Assembly: GCF_013201545.1 (NCBI RefSeq)
Contig: NZ_CP053746.1
Span: forward strand, 4,602,501 to 4,666,500
Reading direction: 5' to 3'
Length of the DNA stretch: 64,000 bases
Source of the DNA: Pseudomonas graminis
GTDB taxonomy: Bacteria; Pseudomonadota; Gammaproteobacteria; Pseudomonadales; Pseudomonadaceae
Positions 44,529 to 54,069 of this stretch are shown here, piece by piece (the stretch's first letter is position 1; every line of letters starts with the position of its first letter). The translations under genes and the position numbers were made by a program. The notes under the pieces are model-generated. The model was not told where the DNA came from. It saw nothing but the letters and a program-made list of their open reading frames with translations, and did no database searches.

Positions 44529-46065
44529 TCAGGATTTGGCTTTGGGCATCTGGGAAACCAGCGAGAGGTTCACGTCCATGCCTTCCACCTGGAAATGCGG
44601 CACGGCGTACAACTTCACGCGGAAGAAACCCGGGTTGTCGTCGATGTCTTCCACCGTCACCCGTGCATCACGCAGCGGGTGCGAGGCCTGCAAGTCGTCC
44701 CCGGGGTCGGTCATTTCGGTGACCAGCCCGCTGATCCACTTATTCAATTCCAGTTCCAGCAGCCGCCGGTCTTTGGTGGTGCCGATGTTCTCCCGCTGAA
44801 TCAATTTCAAATAATGCGCAATGCGCGACAGCAGAAAGATATAAGGCAGGCGAGAGTTGATCCGGCTGTTGGCCGTGGCATCGGCGGTGTCATATAACGC
44901 AGGCTTTTGTGTCGAATTGGCGGAAAAGAAACAGGCGTAATCGCGGTTCTTGTAATACGAGAGCGGAATAAACCCCAGATTGGCGAATTCAAACTCCCGG
45001 GTTTCCGGAATCATCACTTCCGAAGGGATCTTCACCTGACTGCCGGTGCCAAGGTCATATAAATGAATAGGCAAGTCCGACACCGCCCCCCGGACTGCGG
45101 TCCGCGAATCTGCACACACCAGCCATTGGCGACAAAACTCTTCACCATATTGGCAGCGAAGGCAAATGACGCATTGGTCCACAAATATTTACTGTGATCG
45201 GTGCCTTTGACACTTTCCACATAATTGAAACTGCGCACAGGAATGGTGTCCGGGCCATAGGGCAGTCGTCCCAATACCCGGGGCATGGTCAACCCGATAT
45301 AAGGGAATCATCGGTGTCGCGGAAGGACTTCCATTTGATGTATTCGGCGCGATCAAAATAATTGCCGATGTCTTTGATGGCAGCGACTTCTTCCATGGTT
45401 TCCTTGCCGAAGAATGCCGGCCCTACCGAACCAATGAACGGCATGTGCGCTGCCGCCGCGACTTTCGATATGTTGCGAAGCAGCGCGATATCTTGCGGGC
45501 TGCGATCAAACTCGTAACTGGAAACAGCTGCGGCAATGGGTTCACCGCCAGGCGTGTCGTACTCCTGGGTATAGGTGTGCATGTACAGACCGCTTTGAGC
45601 GATTTCAGGGGCGTCTTCGAAATCCTGGACCAGATGGTCCTTGCTGATGTCCAGCAACTCGATGCGCACGTTTTGCCGGAAATCGGTCTGGTCGATCAGC
45701 GATTTAACGCCGCGCCATGTGGATTCCACCCGCTGAAAGTCCGGATGGTGCATGACGGCGTCGAGCTGGCGGCTGATCTGCGCGTCCAGCGAGGCGATGT
45801 GTTCGTCAAGCAGGGTCTTGTCGAGGCGCTGGACCTTGCGCGACGAGCCTTTGAGGAGGTTGAGGAATACGCTGACGGCTGCGGTTACGCGCTCATCGGC
45901 GGAAATCTCCGACAGCGCTTCGTTGTTCTGAAACGCCTCGATATCGCCCAACGCTGAAACCGGGTTGAGGTTAATTTTTGAAAACAGCGTGTTATACACG
46001 CCGGGGCTTTCTTCGGACAAAACGGTGCCACCGCCTGAGACTGCGGAAGAGTGCTTCGAGGACAT
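44529..46065 (-). pseudogene. tssC: T6SS sheath subunit TssC, broken by two single-base deletions
   Basis: Three frames together give a normal TssC (VipB). Frame 1 runs from ATG 46065 (FDRAEYIKWKSFRDTDDS) to a TGA at 45289. Frame 2 continues GLTMPRVLGRLPYGPDTIP to QIRGPQSGG. Frame 3 continues AVSDLPIHLYDLGTGSQV to the end, VEGMDVNLSLVSQMPKAKS. The first break is one base missing near 45302/45303. The second is a run of six C (45086-45091, plus strand) where seven would restore the frame. Adding both bases gives 512 codons, a normal length. TssC forms the contractile sheath with TssB, so the system as written could not fire. Sequencing error is a real alternative, especially at the homopolymer. 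Confidence 0.9.
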
Positions 46066-46093
46066 GTTTGATACCTGCTAGAGACCCGGTTGA

Positions 46094-46597
46094 TTAATCC
46101 GCTGTGGGTGCGGCGAGTACTGCCAGCTCGGCGCGCAACTCGTCACTGAGCGTCTCGTCTTTGACGATGCGTTCAAGTTCATGACGGAAGGTCGCATTGT
46201 CGAGCAGGTTTGATTTGAGATCGCGCAGCAGATTGCGGGTCGCCAATAACGCGCGCAATGACGGTATTTGTCTTGCTACCTGTTCCGGTTCGAAGTCTTT
46301 CATTTTTTGAAAGTTTAAATCCACGGAGGCATCGGAACCGTCGTCGGCAAAGGTATTTTCAACGGTCAGTTTCAATGCCGGAGCGAATTCAGCCAGCACA
46401 CTGTCGAAATTATTCTTGTTGATATTGATTTTGGTGCGTTCGGACAAAGCTCGGTCTTCCCGGCCATTGCTGTAATCCCCCAACACCATTAATTTGAGTG
46501 GCAACTCGACCTTCTTCTGCGCACCACCCGTGTGCAAATCGAGTTTTATATTGACCCGGGCTTTGGGCACTTCATTTTGAAAGCTGTTTGAAGCCAT
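46094..46597 (-). CDS. tssB: T6SS sheath subunit TssB
   Basis: The 167-residue protein (VipA) starts at ATG 46597 with GGAGGAG directly upstream; an upstream start at 46627 is less likely. It contains PKARVNIKLDLHTGGAQKKV, ELPLKLMVLGDYSN, LNFQKMKDFEPEQVARQIP and LRALLATRNLLRDLKSNLLD. It forms the contractile sheath with TssC. It is the first gene of the leftward T6SS run. Confidence 0.95.
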   Translation of the reverse strand: MASNSFQNEVPKARVNIKLDLHTGGAQKKVELPLKLMVLGDYSNGREDRALSERTKININKNNFDSVLAEFAPALKLTVENTFADDGSDASVDLNFQKMKDFEPEQVARQIPSLRALLATRNLLRDLKSNLLDNATFRHELERIVKDETLSDELRAELAVLAAPTAD

Positions 46598-46912
46598 AAC
46601 TCCTCCGTCGAAAATGCCACACGTCACAAAGGGGATTATCTGGACCGCAGGGCCTTTTTATCAGTCGAGCGTCCAGGACCCAAGCGGTCAAGTTTTAACA
46701 AGTGTGAGCAGCGAATGGGCTGATGAAGTTTTCATCGCATTCGGGAAGCGGCAAGGCTAATCCCCTACGAATAAAAACTCTACCCACAAAGACAGGTCGA
46801 GAGCTGTCCTACGGAAGTCTAGAAACTTTCCTACAAAATGATCCCGGAGAGCGGAACAGCTGCAGAATTAAACAGCCTGCGCCATACAGTGGTGGCGGGT
46901 TTTGAAGTACAG
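46598..46912. other. Upstream region of the T6SS locus
   Basis: About 315 nt without a gene precede tssB. This must carry the promoter of the T6SS run, since the upstream dehydrogenase has its own terminator. I see no canonical sigma-54 site; TTGACC near 46688 (minus strand) could be a weak -35. The DNA is more AT-rich than the flanks. Confidence 0.4.
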
Positions 46913-46965
46913 ATATAAGAAACCGCAAGCGGTTGAACAGCATCAACTGTTCAACAGGCTTGCGG
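46913..46965 (-). terminator. Rho-independent terminator after the gapN-like gene
   Basis: On the minus strand CCGCAAGC and TTGAACAG pair with CTGTTCAA and GCTTGCGG around a short loop (46923-46965), followed by TTTCTTATAT. It ends gapN transcription and separates it from the T6SS run on the same strand. Confidence 0.85.
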
Positions 46966-46982
46966 TGACGTCGAGCAATGAA

Positions 46983-48608
46983 TCAGAAAATGTAATCGGT
47001 GGTCAGGAACGTCGACTCACGGTTATGGATGATGTCGCTGATGAGTGCCTTGTTGCTCTCCTGGAACTTGGTCGCCACCAGGGTACGGATCGAGAACACG
47101 CGCAGCGCATCGTGCACCGACAGCGTGCCTTCAGCCGAATTCTTGCGGCCGTTGAACGGGAAGCTGTCCGGGCCGCGCTGGCACTGCGCATTGATGTTGA
47201 TCCGCCCCACCTGATTGGCGAACGCATCGACCAGACGCCCGACCTGTTTGGAATCGTTGCCGAAGATGCTCAACTGCTGGCCGAAATCGGAATCCAGCAC
47301 GTACTCGATCACCGTCTCCAGATCGCGGTACGCCACTACCGGCACCACGGGCCCGAACTGTTCTTCGTGATACACACGCATGTCCGGCGTCACCGGGTAC
47401 AACACGGCCGGGTAGAAAAACTGCCCGTGGGTCGTGCCGCCGCCCTCATTGACCACTTTGGCGCCCTTGCCCACAGCATCGTCCACCAAGCCTTGCAGGT
47501 ACTCGGTCTTGCCCGGCTCCGGCAATGGCGTCAGCGAGACGCCCGGTTCCCACGGCATGCCAGGTTTGAGCTGAGCGAGTTTTTCTTCGAACTTCTCGAG
47601 GAAACTGCCGACGACGTTTTCGTGCACGAACAGGATCTTCAACGCCGTGCAACGCTGACCGTTGAACGACAGCGAGCCGGTAATGGCTTCCGTCACCGCA
47701 TTGTCCAGGTTCACATCCGGCAGCACGATGCCCGGGTTTTTGGCGTCCAGGCCCAGGGCGGCGCGCAGACGGTGCGGCTTGGGGTGGAGTTTTTTCAGGG
47801 CGCTGGCGGCCTTGTTGGTGCCGATGAACGCGAACACGTCGATCTTGCCGCTGGCCATCAGCGCGCTGACCGTCTCGCGGCCGCTGCCGTAGATCACGTT
47901 GATAACCCCGGCCGGGAAGCTGTCGCGGAACGCTTCGAGCAACGGACGAATCAGCAGGACGCCAAACTTGGCCGGTTTGAACACCACGGTATTGCCCATG
48001 ATCAGGGCCGGAATCAGCGTGGTGAAGGTCTCGTTCAGCGGATAGTTGTAAGGGCCCATGCACAGGGTCACACCCAGCGGCACACGGCGGATCTGGCCGA
48101 GGGTGTCCTGCTCCAGCTCGAAGCGGCTGGAACGGCGGTCGAGTTCCTTGAGGGCGTTGATGGTGTCGACGATGTAATCGCAGGTGCGGTCGAATTCTTT
48201 CTGCGAGTCCTTGAGGTTTTTGCCGATTTCCCACATCAGTAGCGTGACCACCGCGTCGCGCTGCTCGCGCATCAGCTTGAGGAAGGTCTCGACGTGATGG
48301 ATGCGATCGGCCACGCGCATTGTGGGCCAGGCGCCCTGGCCCCGATCGTAGGCTTTGACGGCAGCGTCCAGCGCGGTCATTGCCGTGTCGGCATCCATCA
48401 GCGGCGTGCTGCCCAGCACCACGGACTCAAGGCCTGTGTCGGTCTGCAGCGAGACCGGGCTCAACACCGGCGCCAACGGCCCGTGCCATTGGTGCAGTTC
48501 GCCATTGACCAGATAATCGCGCTGCTCGATGGCGGGACCTGCGCGGAACGGCTCAGGGATCTCGTCGGCGCGCGGGTACAGGTTGTCCAGGCGGTTTTGC
48601 AGGGTCAT
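46983..48608 (-). CDS. gapN: NADP-dependent glyceraldehyde-3-phosphate dehydrogenase-like aldehyde dehydrogenase
   Basis: The 541-residue ALDH-superfamily enzyme has a Rossmann-fold region CMGPYNYPLNETFTTLIP, a cofactor strand VFKPAKFGVLLI, the glutamate-containing and catalytic segment with Cys in LSFNGQRCTALKILF, and EEQFGPVVPVVAY. It is of the long GapN type found in Pseudomonas and plants, which oxidises glyceraldehyde-3-phosphate to 3-phosphoglycerate with NADP without phosphorylation. It is single, with its own terminator. Substrate assignment is by resemblance. Confidence 0.82.
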   Translation of the reverse strand: MTLQNRLDNLYPRADEIPEPFRAGPAIEQRDYLVNGELHQWHGPLAPVLSPVSLQTDTGLESVVLGSTPLMDADTAMTALDAAVKAYDRGQGAWPTMRVADRIHHVETFLKLMREQRDAVVTLLMWEIGKNLKDSQKEFDRTCDYIVDTINALKELDRRSSRFELEQDTLGQIRRVPLGVTLCMGPYNYPLNETFTTLIPALIMGNTVVFKPAKFGVLLIRPLLEAFRDSFPAGVINVIYGSGRETVSALMASGKIDVFAFIGTNKAASALKKLHPKPHRLRAALGLDAKNPGIVLPDVNLDNAVTEAITGSLSFNGQRCTALKILFVHENVVGSFLEKFEEKLAQLKPGMPWEPGVSLTPLPEPGKTEYLQGLVDDAVGKGAKVVNEGGGTTHGQFFYPAVLYPVTPDMRVYHEEQFGPVVPVVAYRDLETVIEYVLDSDFGQQLSIFGNDSKQVGRLVDAFANQVGRININAQCQRGPDSFPFNGRKNSAEGTLSVHDALRVFSIRTLVATKFQESNKALISDIIHNRESTFLTTDYIF

Positions 48609-48746
48609 CTCATTTACCTCTTCCAGTCGGTCTTCGTGCCAAACAGGCTGGACACACTACGCCACAGCCGCCGCCGAATGAAGCGTCGAGACACATGTCA
48701 CGTCCGAGTGACACGAAAACTGTCCGCGCTCGTTTCAGAGATGCCC

Positions 48747-49871
48747 CTAGGCCACCGCCGTCTGGTTGCGACCCGATGCCTTCGCCCGAAACAGCGCCTT
48801 GTCCGCCAGGCCGAGCAAGGCGTGTACGTCCTGATCGGTGTCGCTCAGCGCGGCGACACCGAGGCTGGCGGTAACCCCTTCGTCGTGCTGGCAGGTAATG
48901 TCGGCGATGGCCTGACGGAGCTTTTCGGCGATGGCATGGGCCGCTTCGAGCGTGGTGTTGGCCAGCACCAGCGCAAATTCTTCGCCGCCCAGGCGTCCGC
49001 AAACGTCGCCTTCCCGCACGGATTGGCAAATGACCCGGCCGATCTGCCGCAACACGTCATCGCCGGCCTGATGGCCGTGGCAATCGTTGATGCGCTTGAA
49101 GTGATCGATGTCCAGCATCAGCGCGCACAGCGGCAGCCGGCTGCGCTTGCAGGTGTCGTAGGCGCGCTCGGCCCGATGGAAAAAAGCCCGGCGGTTTTTC
49201 ACTCCGGTCAGTTCGTCGGTCTGTGCGGCGTGGTCAGCGATGCCATGGGCATGTTCCATTTCGCGGCTGAGGCGAAATGCCCGCTCCATCGCCCGGCACA
49301 ATTTGCGCGTCGCACTGACCACGAAAGTGGCAAAGATCAGCGACGCGGCAGCCATGCCCTGCTGCGCGGTCTGGGGCTGAAACAGCAGCCAGAGCGAGCA
49401 CGGCAACAGCACCAGCGCAATCGACACCAGGGTCATCGAGCGGTACGCGGAATAGCAGGACACCGCGCTCACCGTCATGCCCACCGCGAATAGCAGCACC
49501 AGTGTCTGGATCAGCAGATCGCCGGCTTGCATCAGTGCCAGCGCACCACCGCCCCAGATGCCAGCGGACAGTACCAGCGTGATCCAGTAAACGGGTTCCC
49601 AGCGCTCCGGCGTCCGGGCGGTTTCCGGCATCCGGAAATAGGTGGTCAACATGATCAGGCGCAGGGTGGTCGAGGCGCCCAGCAACCCTAGCCACCAGAG
49701 AATCAACGAATGTTCGAGGCGCTCCCAGCAAATCCAGGAGAGCATAATCGCCGCCAGAGCACTGCCGAACACCGAGAAAAAACTCTGACGGAAAAGCAAC
49801 TGCAAACGATCGTTACGCACCTGGCCCCGTATCAGGGCCTCGCGCGCCGGTTGAGAATCATGGAGGTACAT
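48747..49871 (-). CDS. Membrane diguanylate cyclase (GGDEF)
   Basis: The 374-residue protein has about six membrane segments in residues 30-195 and a C-terminal GGDEF domain. The active site reads GRLGGEEFALVLANT, and substrate-binding residues are in ALMLDIDHFKRINDCHGHQAGD. The inhibitory I-site RxxD is intact (REGD, five residues before GGEEF), so the enzyme should be feedback-controlled by c-di-GMP. It makes c-di-GMP, favouring biofilm. It is a single gene, and the membrane sensor domain gives no clue to the signal. Confidence 0.92.
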   Translation of the reverse strand: MYLHDSQPAREALIRGQVRNDRLQLLFRQSFFSVFGSALAAIMLSWICWERLEHSLILWWLGLLGASTTLRLIMLTTYFRMPETARTPERWEPVYWITLVLSAGIWGGGALALMQAGDLLIQTLVLLFAVGMTVSAVSCYSAYRSMTLVSIALVLLPCSLWLLFQPQTAQQGMAAASLIFATFVVSATRKLCRAMERAFRLSREMEHAHGIADHAAQTDELTGVKNRRAFFHRAERAYDTCKRSRLPLCALMLDIDHFKRINDCHGHQAGDDVLRQIGRVICQSVREGDVCGRLGGEEFALVLANTTLEAAHAIAEKLRQAIADITCQHDEGVTASLGVAALSDTDQDVHALLGLADKALFRAKASGRNQTAVA

Positions 49872-50014
49872 CGAATTCGCCCGACCCTGGCATTGGATGG
49901 GGCGGATTGTGGCATCGTGCTATGACAGTAAACAACTCGCGCGCCAACTAAATGCTGCGCCAGCCGGCGAGCGGGGTAATCCGCCGGATAAATGACGGTT
50001 CGGGCGTCCCGGCG

Positions 50015-50818
50015 TCAATCCTGTTGCGTAAGTCCGGACGGCTGCAGACCGAGCAACTCCATCAGCTTTAAGGCGTCGCCCGTTGCGGCGCCGCTGGCGG
50101 TGTTATCGAAAATACACCACGTCGGCGCACCGCTTTGCGCCTTAGCCTTCAACTCGACGGCCAGACGAATCAAATAATCTTCTTCATAGGCGCTGTAATA
50201 GATGCGCGGCGCGCCGTGCAGTCGCCAGTAACGCATCCCCGGCCAGCCTGAAAGTTGGCTGTCGTTGCTGAGCCTCGACGGGTCGACCGTTGCTTGCGCG
50301 ATGCGATAGTGAATAAGCATCGACTCGCCCTGCACCCAGCTTTCATGGCGCGGTTCAATGACCACATGGCCTTCAAAGCGCTCGCGCAGCTGGATGAAAA
50401 AGGCCTCGGCCACCCGTGGCTCGAACGCCAGCGACGGTGGCAACTGCAGCAACAGGCAGCCGAGCCGTTCGCCCAGCTCCCCACATTGACCGAGGAATTC
50501 ATCCAGCGCCCGGGCGCTGTCGTGCAGGCGCTGTTCGTGGGAAATGAGCTTGGGGATTTTCACCGAAAAGCGGAAATCCGCCGGTACTGACTCAGCCCAG
50601 CGGGCGTAGGTCTGCGGTCGGTGGGGGCGATAGAACGAGCTGTTGATTTCCGCGGTATTGAATTGCCGGGCATAGCGCTGCAAGTGAGTGCCGTCGCTCG
50701 GAAATGCCGACGCATACTCGCGGCCCAGACTCCAGCCGGCGCAGCCCACGAAGATTCTGCCAGGCGCTTGCGGGACAGCGCCGTCGAACACAGCACCCGT
50801 CAAAACTGTATCGTTCAA
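50015..50818 (-). CDS. DUF72 family protein
   Basis: The 267-residue protein has the DUF72 (YecE-like) TIM-barrel features: FVGCAGWSL, FNTAEINSSFYRPHRPQTYARW, FRFSVKIPKLISHEQRL, LLLQLPPSLAF and VIEPRHESW. The family's biochemical role is unknown, though some members are near iron-sulfur or nucleic-acid genes. It overlaps the HhH gene upstream by 4 nt (ATGA), so the two are coupled. Confidence 0.88.
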   Translation of the reverse strand: MNDTVLTGAVFDGAVPQAPGRIFVGCAGWSLGREYASAFPSDGTHLQRYARQFNTAEINSSFYRPHRPQTYARWAESVPADFRFSVKIPKLISHEQRLHDSARALDEFLGQCGELGERLGCLLLQLPPSLAFEPRVAEAFFIQLRERFEGHVVIEPRHESWVQGESMLIHYRIAQATVDPSRLSNDSQLSGWPGMRYWRLHGAPRIYYSAYEEDYLIRLAVELKAKAQSGAPTWCIFDNTASGAATGDALKLMELLGLQPSGLTQQD

Positions 50819-51246
50819 AACAGCACCTCCCCGGCTTCGCCCATGAAGATTTCTGCAGTCTTCGGCCCGATGCCGTCGAACGCCTGCAGGCGCTTTTCGA
50901 ACTCGCCACGGTCGGCGCTGGCAGCAACGATCGCGGTGACAGTGCCGCCATATTCGTTAATCAGCCTGGATGCCAGCGCCAAGAGGCGCACGGCCGTGGA
51001 TTCGTCGTAACGCGCGTAACCGCCCTCGCCCAGCATCCTCACCAGTTCCCGATGGGTGCACCCGGCCAGCTTGCGCGGCGTGTCGCGGCCGTGCCTGTCG
51101 ACGATGACGTGATAGGTCTGCACCGCCGCCTGGGCCCGAATGCGCTTGCCCATCAGGAAACTGGCCAGCAACCATTTGAACAGCGCCGCCTCACCGCCCT
51201 CGACGAGGTCGATGCCCAATTCCAGTGCTGTGATGTTCTTGCCCAT
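50815..51246 (-). CDS. Small helix-hairpin-helix (HhH-GPD-like) DNA-binding protein
   Basis: The 143-residue protein starts at ATG 51246 behind GAGGAG. Its C-terminal half has the HhH motif LQAFDGIGPKTAEIFMGE, as in endonuclease III-type glycosylases. It is shorter than full glycosylases, shows no clear catalytic Lys/Asp pair after the hairpin and no iron-sulfur cysteines. It may be a repair accessory or a reduced endonuclease III-like protein. It is coupled to the DUF72 gene. Function is inferred only from the motif. Confidence 0.75.
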   Translation of the reverse strand: MGKNITALELGIDLVEGGEAALFKWLLASFLMGKRIRAQAAVQTYHVIVDRHGRDTPRKLAGCTHRELVRMLGEGGYARYDESTAVRLLALASRLINEYGGTVTAIVAASADRGEFEKRLQAFDGIGPKTAEIFMGEAGEVLF

Positions 51247-51332
51247 GACCGCTCCTCGATATCCATTGCTGGAGTGACTTCTCAAGAGGCGGTTGAGTTC
51301 GATGTTTTGCGCGGCGTGCGCATCGACCAGCG

Positions 51333-52025
51333 TCAGGCGTTGGATAGCTGATTGGTGCCGATGACCTCGCCGCTCCAGATCATCTCGTAGTGAGCGCTCT
51401 GCACAATGGACGTGACGTGGCGCGGGGTCAGCAATGCCCAGCAGACATTGCCTGGCGACCGCACCGAGTGGTAACGCAGCCCGGCCATCCCGGCCTGCTT
51501 CGCGGCCCTGCCCAGCACGTGGGACTGCGCGTAGTCGTCGGGTGCATAAATGGGGTCGGAGAGCGGGATTGAAGTAGCGTCGACGCTGCCCTCCTCGCTG
51601 AAGCTGCAACTCAGGCAGCGGAACACGAAGCGCTCGTACTTCAGCGCCGCGACCCGCGACCAGTACAACTGCTGATGATGACGCACTTCAGCAATGGCCG
51701 TGTCGACGGTGTCAGCCAAATACAGCACGCCGAACTCGCCGCTGCTGAAGCGCGAGCCCGCCGGATTGACATGGGTAAAGGGTGCAACCGCATAAGAACA
51801 CCCGGGGATGCCGAACGGGATCTCGGCCAGGGGAATCAGCTCGATGCGGCCGACTTCGTTTTGCAGGCGCGGGTTGGTCAGCGCCTGAATTCGATACAGC
51901 GTCTCGAACTCGGCGGCATCGGCAACGTCGCTGAACAGCTCGATGGGAGGGAATTTGGAATTGACCAGGCGATAGGCCTGCTGCGTCTCACCGGCGAGTG
52001 CGGGGAGCGCGTCCGGCGTCACCAT
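51333..52025 (-). CDS. RES-domain toxin of a type II toxin-antitoxin pair
   Basis: The 230-residue protein has the RES-family Arg (QAYRLVNSKFPP), Glu (VGRIELIPLAEIP or IAEVRHHQQLYW) and Ser/Arg segments (SRFSSGEFGVLYLADTVDTA, RYHSVRSPGNVCWALL). RES toxins degrade NAD+ and stop growth. It starts 7 nt inside the 3' end of the antitoxin gene, the usual antitoxin-first order. The overlap should keep its translation dependent on the antitoxin. Confidence 0.88.
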   Translation of the reverse strand: MVTPDALPALAGETQQAYRLVNSKFPPIELFSDVADAAEFETLYRIQALTNPRLQNEVGRIELIPLAEIPFGIPGCSYAVAPFTHVNPAGSRFSSGEFGVLYLADTVDTAIAEVRHHQQLYWSRVAALKYERFVFRCLSCSFSEEGSVDATSIPLSDPIYAPDDYAQSHVLGRAAKQAGMAGLRYHSVRSPGNVCWALLTPRHVTSIVQSAHYEMIWSGEVIGTNQLSNA

Positions 52026-52423
52026 TGGGCGCCCCGGAGGGTATCGATGCGACGGAAGGTTTCGTATAGCGCGATCATGTCGCCCTGGGCCATGACGTCC
52101 AGGGGCTTTCTGCCATTGAAGAACTCGTTGTGGTTTTCCATCGACGGGAAACCGTAGGCGTTGTCGGGATTATCAAACAGGGTTCGCAGGGCGGCGTGAA
52201 TGTTCAGCACGAAGCTGACCCGCTGCATCTGGTCCTGATCCAGTGCCACCGACCACTGCGCGTCGTCCTGGCGAGCGCGGGTGTACGTGCTTCGGGAAAT
52301 GCGCAGGATCTGACAGGCTTGCTCGCTGGTGGCTTTCCATTTGTCCAGCACCCGCAACGCCGCCCGCAAACCGACCACGCATTCGGACTTCGAAAGTTGT
52401 CGCGCTGGAAGGGCGATGGTCAT
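52019..52423 (-). CDS. Xre/MbcA-ParS-type antitoxin
   Basis: The 134-residue protein has an N-terminal Xre-like helix-turn-helix (about 15-60: CVVGLRAALRVLDKWKATSE, QILRISRSTYTRAR) and a C-terminal MbcA/ParS (DUF2384) part (FVLNIHAALRTLFDNPDNAY, NEFFNGRKPLDVM). The C-terminal part binds and blocks the RES toxin; the N-terminal part represses the operon. Together they form a RES-Xre module. Confidence 0.88.
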   Translation of the reverse strand: MTIALPARQLSKSECVVGLRAALRVLDKWKATSEQACQILRISRSTYTRARQDDAQWSVALDQDQMQRVSFVLNIHAALRTLFDNPDNAYGFPSMENHNEFFNGRKPLDVMAQGDMIALYETFRRIDTLRGAQW

Positions 52424-52723
52424 GAAATTACCTCTTGGTCACAGCGGTTACATTATCTACAGACGCAACCCTACTTCATTTGCATCCATGGACGCAATGT
52501 CAAGTTTCAGCAGCGTAGATTTGCACTGCGTTATTGGATGACTTCCGGGCCAAGGCCGCTCCATCGGGCACCCTTCAACCCAGCCTCCACCATGAGCGCA
52601 TCGCAGAACGGCTGTCTCTCCACCCCGCAAAAGAATGCACGGACCGAAACCGCCACGGTCTGCCCTTTGACTGCGCTGCTTACCTGCGGCGCGCCCACTG
52701 ATTGTCCAGAGGAGAACCTACCC
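52424..52723. promoter_or_regulatory. Divergent promoter region of the toxin-antitoxin pair and the reductase
   Basis: There are 300 nt between divergent genes. On the minus strand TTGACA (52498-52503) is a good -35; a -10 about 17 nt on (AATGAA) is weak. TTGCGTC occurs twice on the minus strand (52462-52468 and 52491-52497), 29 nt apart, and may be the operator bound by the antitoxin. A ribosome site AGAGGAGA precedes the rightward gene. Confidence 0.4.
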
Positions 52724-53767
52724 ATGCCTGAACAGCACTTACTCGTCGCCGGCGCCAGCGGGGTTATCGGTAAAGCGGTAGTAGAAAGTTTCGCCGACGC
52801 CGGCTGGCAAGTGTCCACCGTCGGCAGATCGACGACCGCACCAAGTCGCTTTCCACACCTGACTGCTGATCTGCTGAAGCCCGAGACCCTCGACGCCTCG
52901 AAAGCCAGCCTGAAGCCCGTGACCCACCTCTTCTACAGCGCCCTCAAGCCCGACAGCGATCCGGGCGTCGAAGCCGATGAAAATGCCGCAATGCTGGAGA
53001 ATCTGGTTGCCGCCCTGCGCGATTCAGGCGCGAGTCTGAAGCGCATCACCATCGTTCAGGGCGGCAAAATTTACGGCGCGCAACTGGGCGTCTATAAAAC
53101 CCCTGCCCGTGAGAATGACAGCCGCCACTTCCCGCCCAACCTCTACTTCCGCCACGAGGACTTCGTGAGAAGCCTCGAAGCGCAAGGCGTCCAATGGACA
53201 GCGTTGCGCCCCGACATCGTCATCGGCCATTCCACGGGTTCGGCGATGAACCTCGGCAATCTCATCGGTCTGTACGGCACACTGTGCCGCGAGACCGGCA
53301 CGGCGATGCAGTTTCCAGGCTCCGACATCGCTTACCGCAATGTCCTGGTGAACGTGACCTCCGCTGAGCTGATTGGCAAGGCGGCGGTCTGGGCCGCAGT
53401 CAACGACATGAACGGCGCCTTCAACCTGACCAATGGGGACGTGTTTCGCTGGAGCCACGTCTGGCCAAAACTGGCCGAGTGGTTCGGGCTCGACGTCGGC
53501 GAGCCGCAACCGATTTCCCTTTCCCAGCGCCTCGGCGCGCTGCGTCCCGTGTGGGAAAGCCTGGCGCGACGCGAAGGGCTGGCCGAACCCGACCCGGACC
53601 GAATCGCGCTGGGCTCGTTCGGCGACTTCATTTTCCACGTCGAAAAAGATGCCATCTTTGACGTTACCAAAGCCCGGCAGGCAGGATTCTCGGGCATGAC
53701 GCTGCGTTCGGATGAAGTGCTGCTGGCGCACCTGGAAGACATGCGGGCCAGAAAGCTGATTCCCTGA
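52724..53767 (+). CDS. PRISE-type SDR NAD(P)H-dependent enone reductase
   Basis: The 347-residue protein starts at ATG 52724 behind AGAGGAGA. It has an N-terminal Rossmann motif VAGASGVIGKAVVESF and the progesterone 5-beta-reductase/iridoid synthase-like pattern: THLFYSALKP, ITIVQGGKIYGAQLGVYKTP, a Tyr in PNLYFRHEDFV and WTALRPDIVIGHSTGSAMNL. Bacterial PRISE proteins reduce activated enones; the natural substrate is unknown. It is a single gene. Confidence 0.82.
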   Translation: MPEQHLLVAGASGVIGKAVVESFADAGWQVSTVGRSTTAPSRFPHLTADLLKPETLDASKASLKPVTHLFYSALKPDSDPGVEADENAAMLENLVAALRDSGASLKRITIVQGGKIYGAQLGVYKTPARENDSRHFPPNLYFRHEDFVRSLEAQGVQWTALRPDIVIGHSTGSAMNLGNLIGLYGTLCRETGTAMQFPGSDIAYRNVLVNVTSAELIGKAAVWAAVNDMNGAFNLTNGDVFRWSHVWPKLAEWFGLDVGEPQPISLSQRLGALRPVWESLARREGLAEPDPDRIALGSFGDFIFHVEKDAIFDVTKARQAGFSGMTLRSDEVLLAHLEDMRARKLIP

Positions 53768-54008
53768 GCCGTTAGAGGGGACTGATTGATTGACAGCGCG
53801 TCACGGTCAATCAATCTGTCCTCGTGCCAGCCATCCCCTGCGTCGTTAAGCGCTGACGCCCTGCCGGCTAAAACGGTCCCACGCTCGGGTCCATCCGGGC
53901 GCCGCCGAGTGAGGAGGCCTTCATCGCATGACCGCCCTGAGCCGGTAAGAGCCCATTCCAGAGCCTTCAGCCCGTGAAAAAAATGTGAAAATCCCGTTAG
54001 TCATATCT

Positions 54009-54027
54009 GGTAATGATTCGCATCTTG
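54009..54027 (+). promoter_or_regulatory. Fur-box-like site before the siderophore receptor
   Basis: GGTAATGATTCGCATCTTG matches the 19-bp Fur consensus at 12 positions, including the TAATGAT half-site. It overlaps an ATG at 54013, which argues that the translated start is further downstream. Iron repression is expected. Confidence 0.6.
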
Positions 54028-54069
54028 ATTCAGAATCGCGCTCCCACCGCGTCTTCAGGAACTTCGACC

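Noticed and set aside
45086..45091. Programmed frameshift site in tssC
   Set aside because: TssC is not known to use frameshifting, there is no stimulatory structure evident, and a second break nearby lacks a slippery sequence.
46902..48242. 446-codon plus-strand ORF opposite the gapN-like gene
   Set aside because: It begins in the terminator region, is antisense to a clear dehydrogenase and is rich in His/Gln/Arg.
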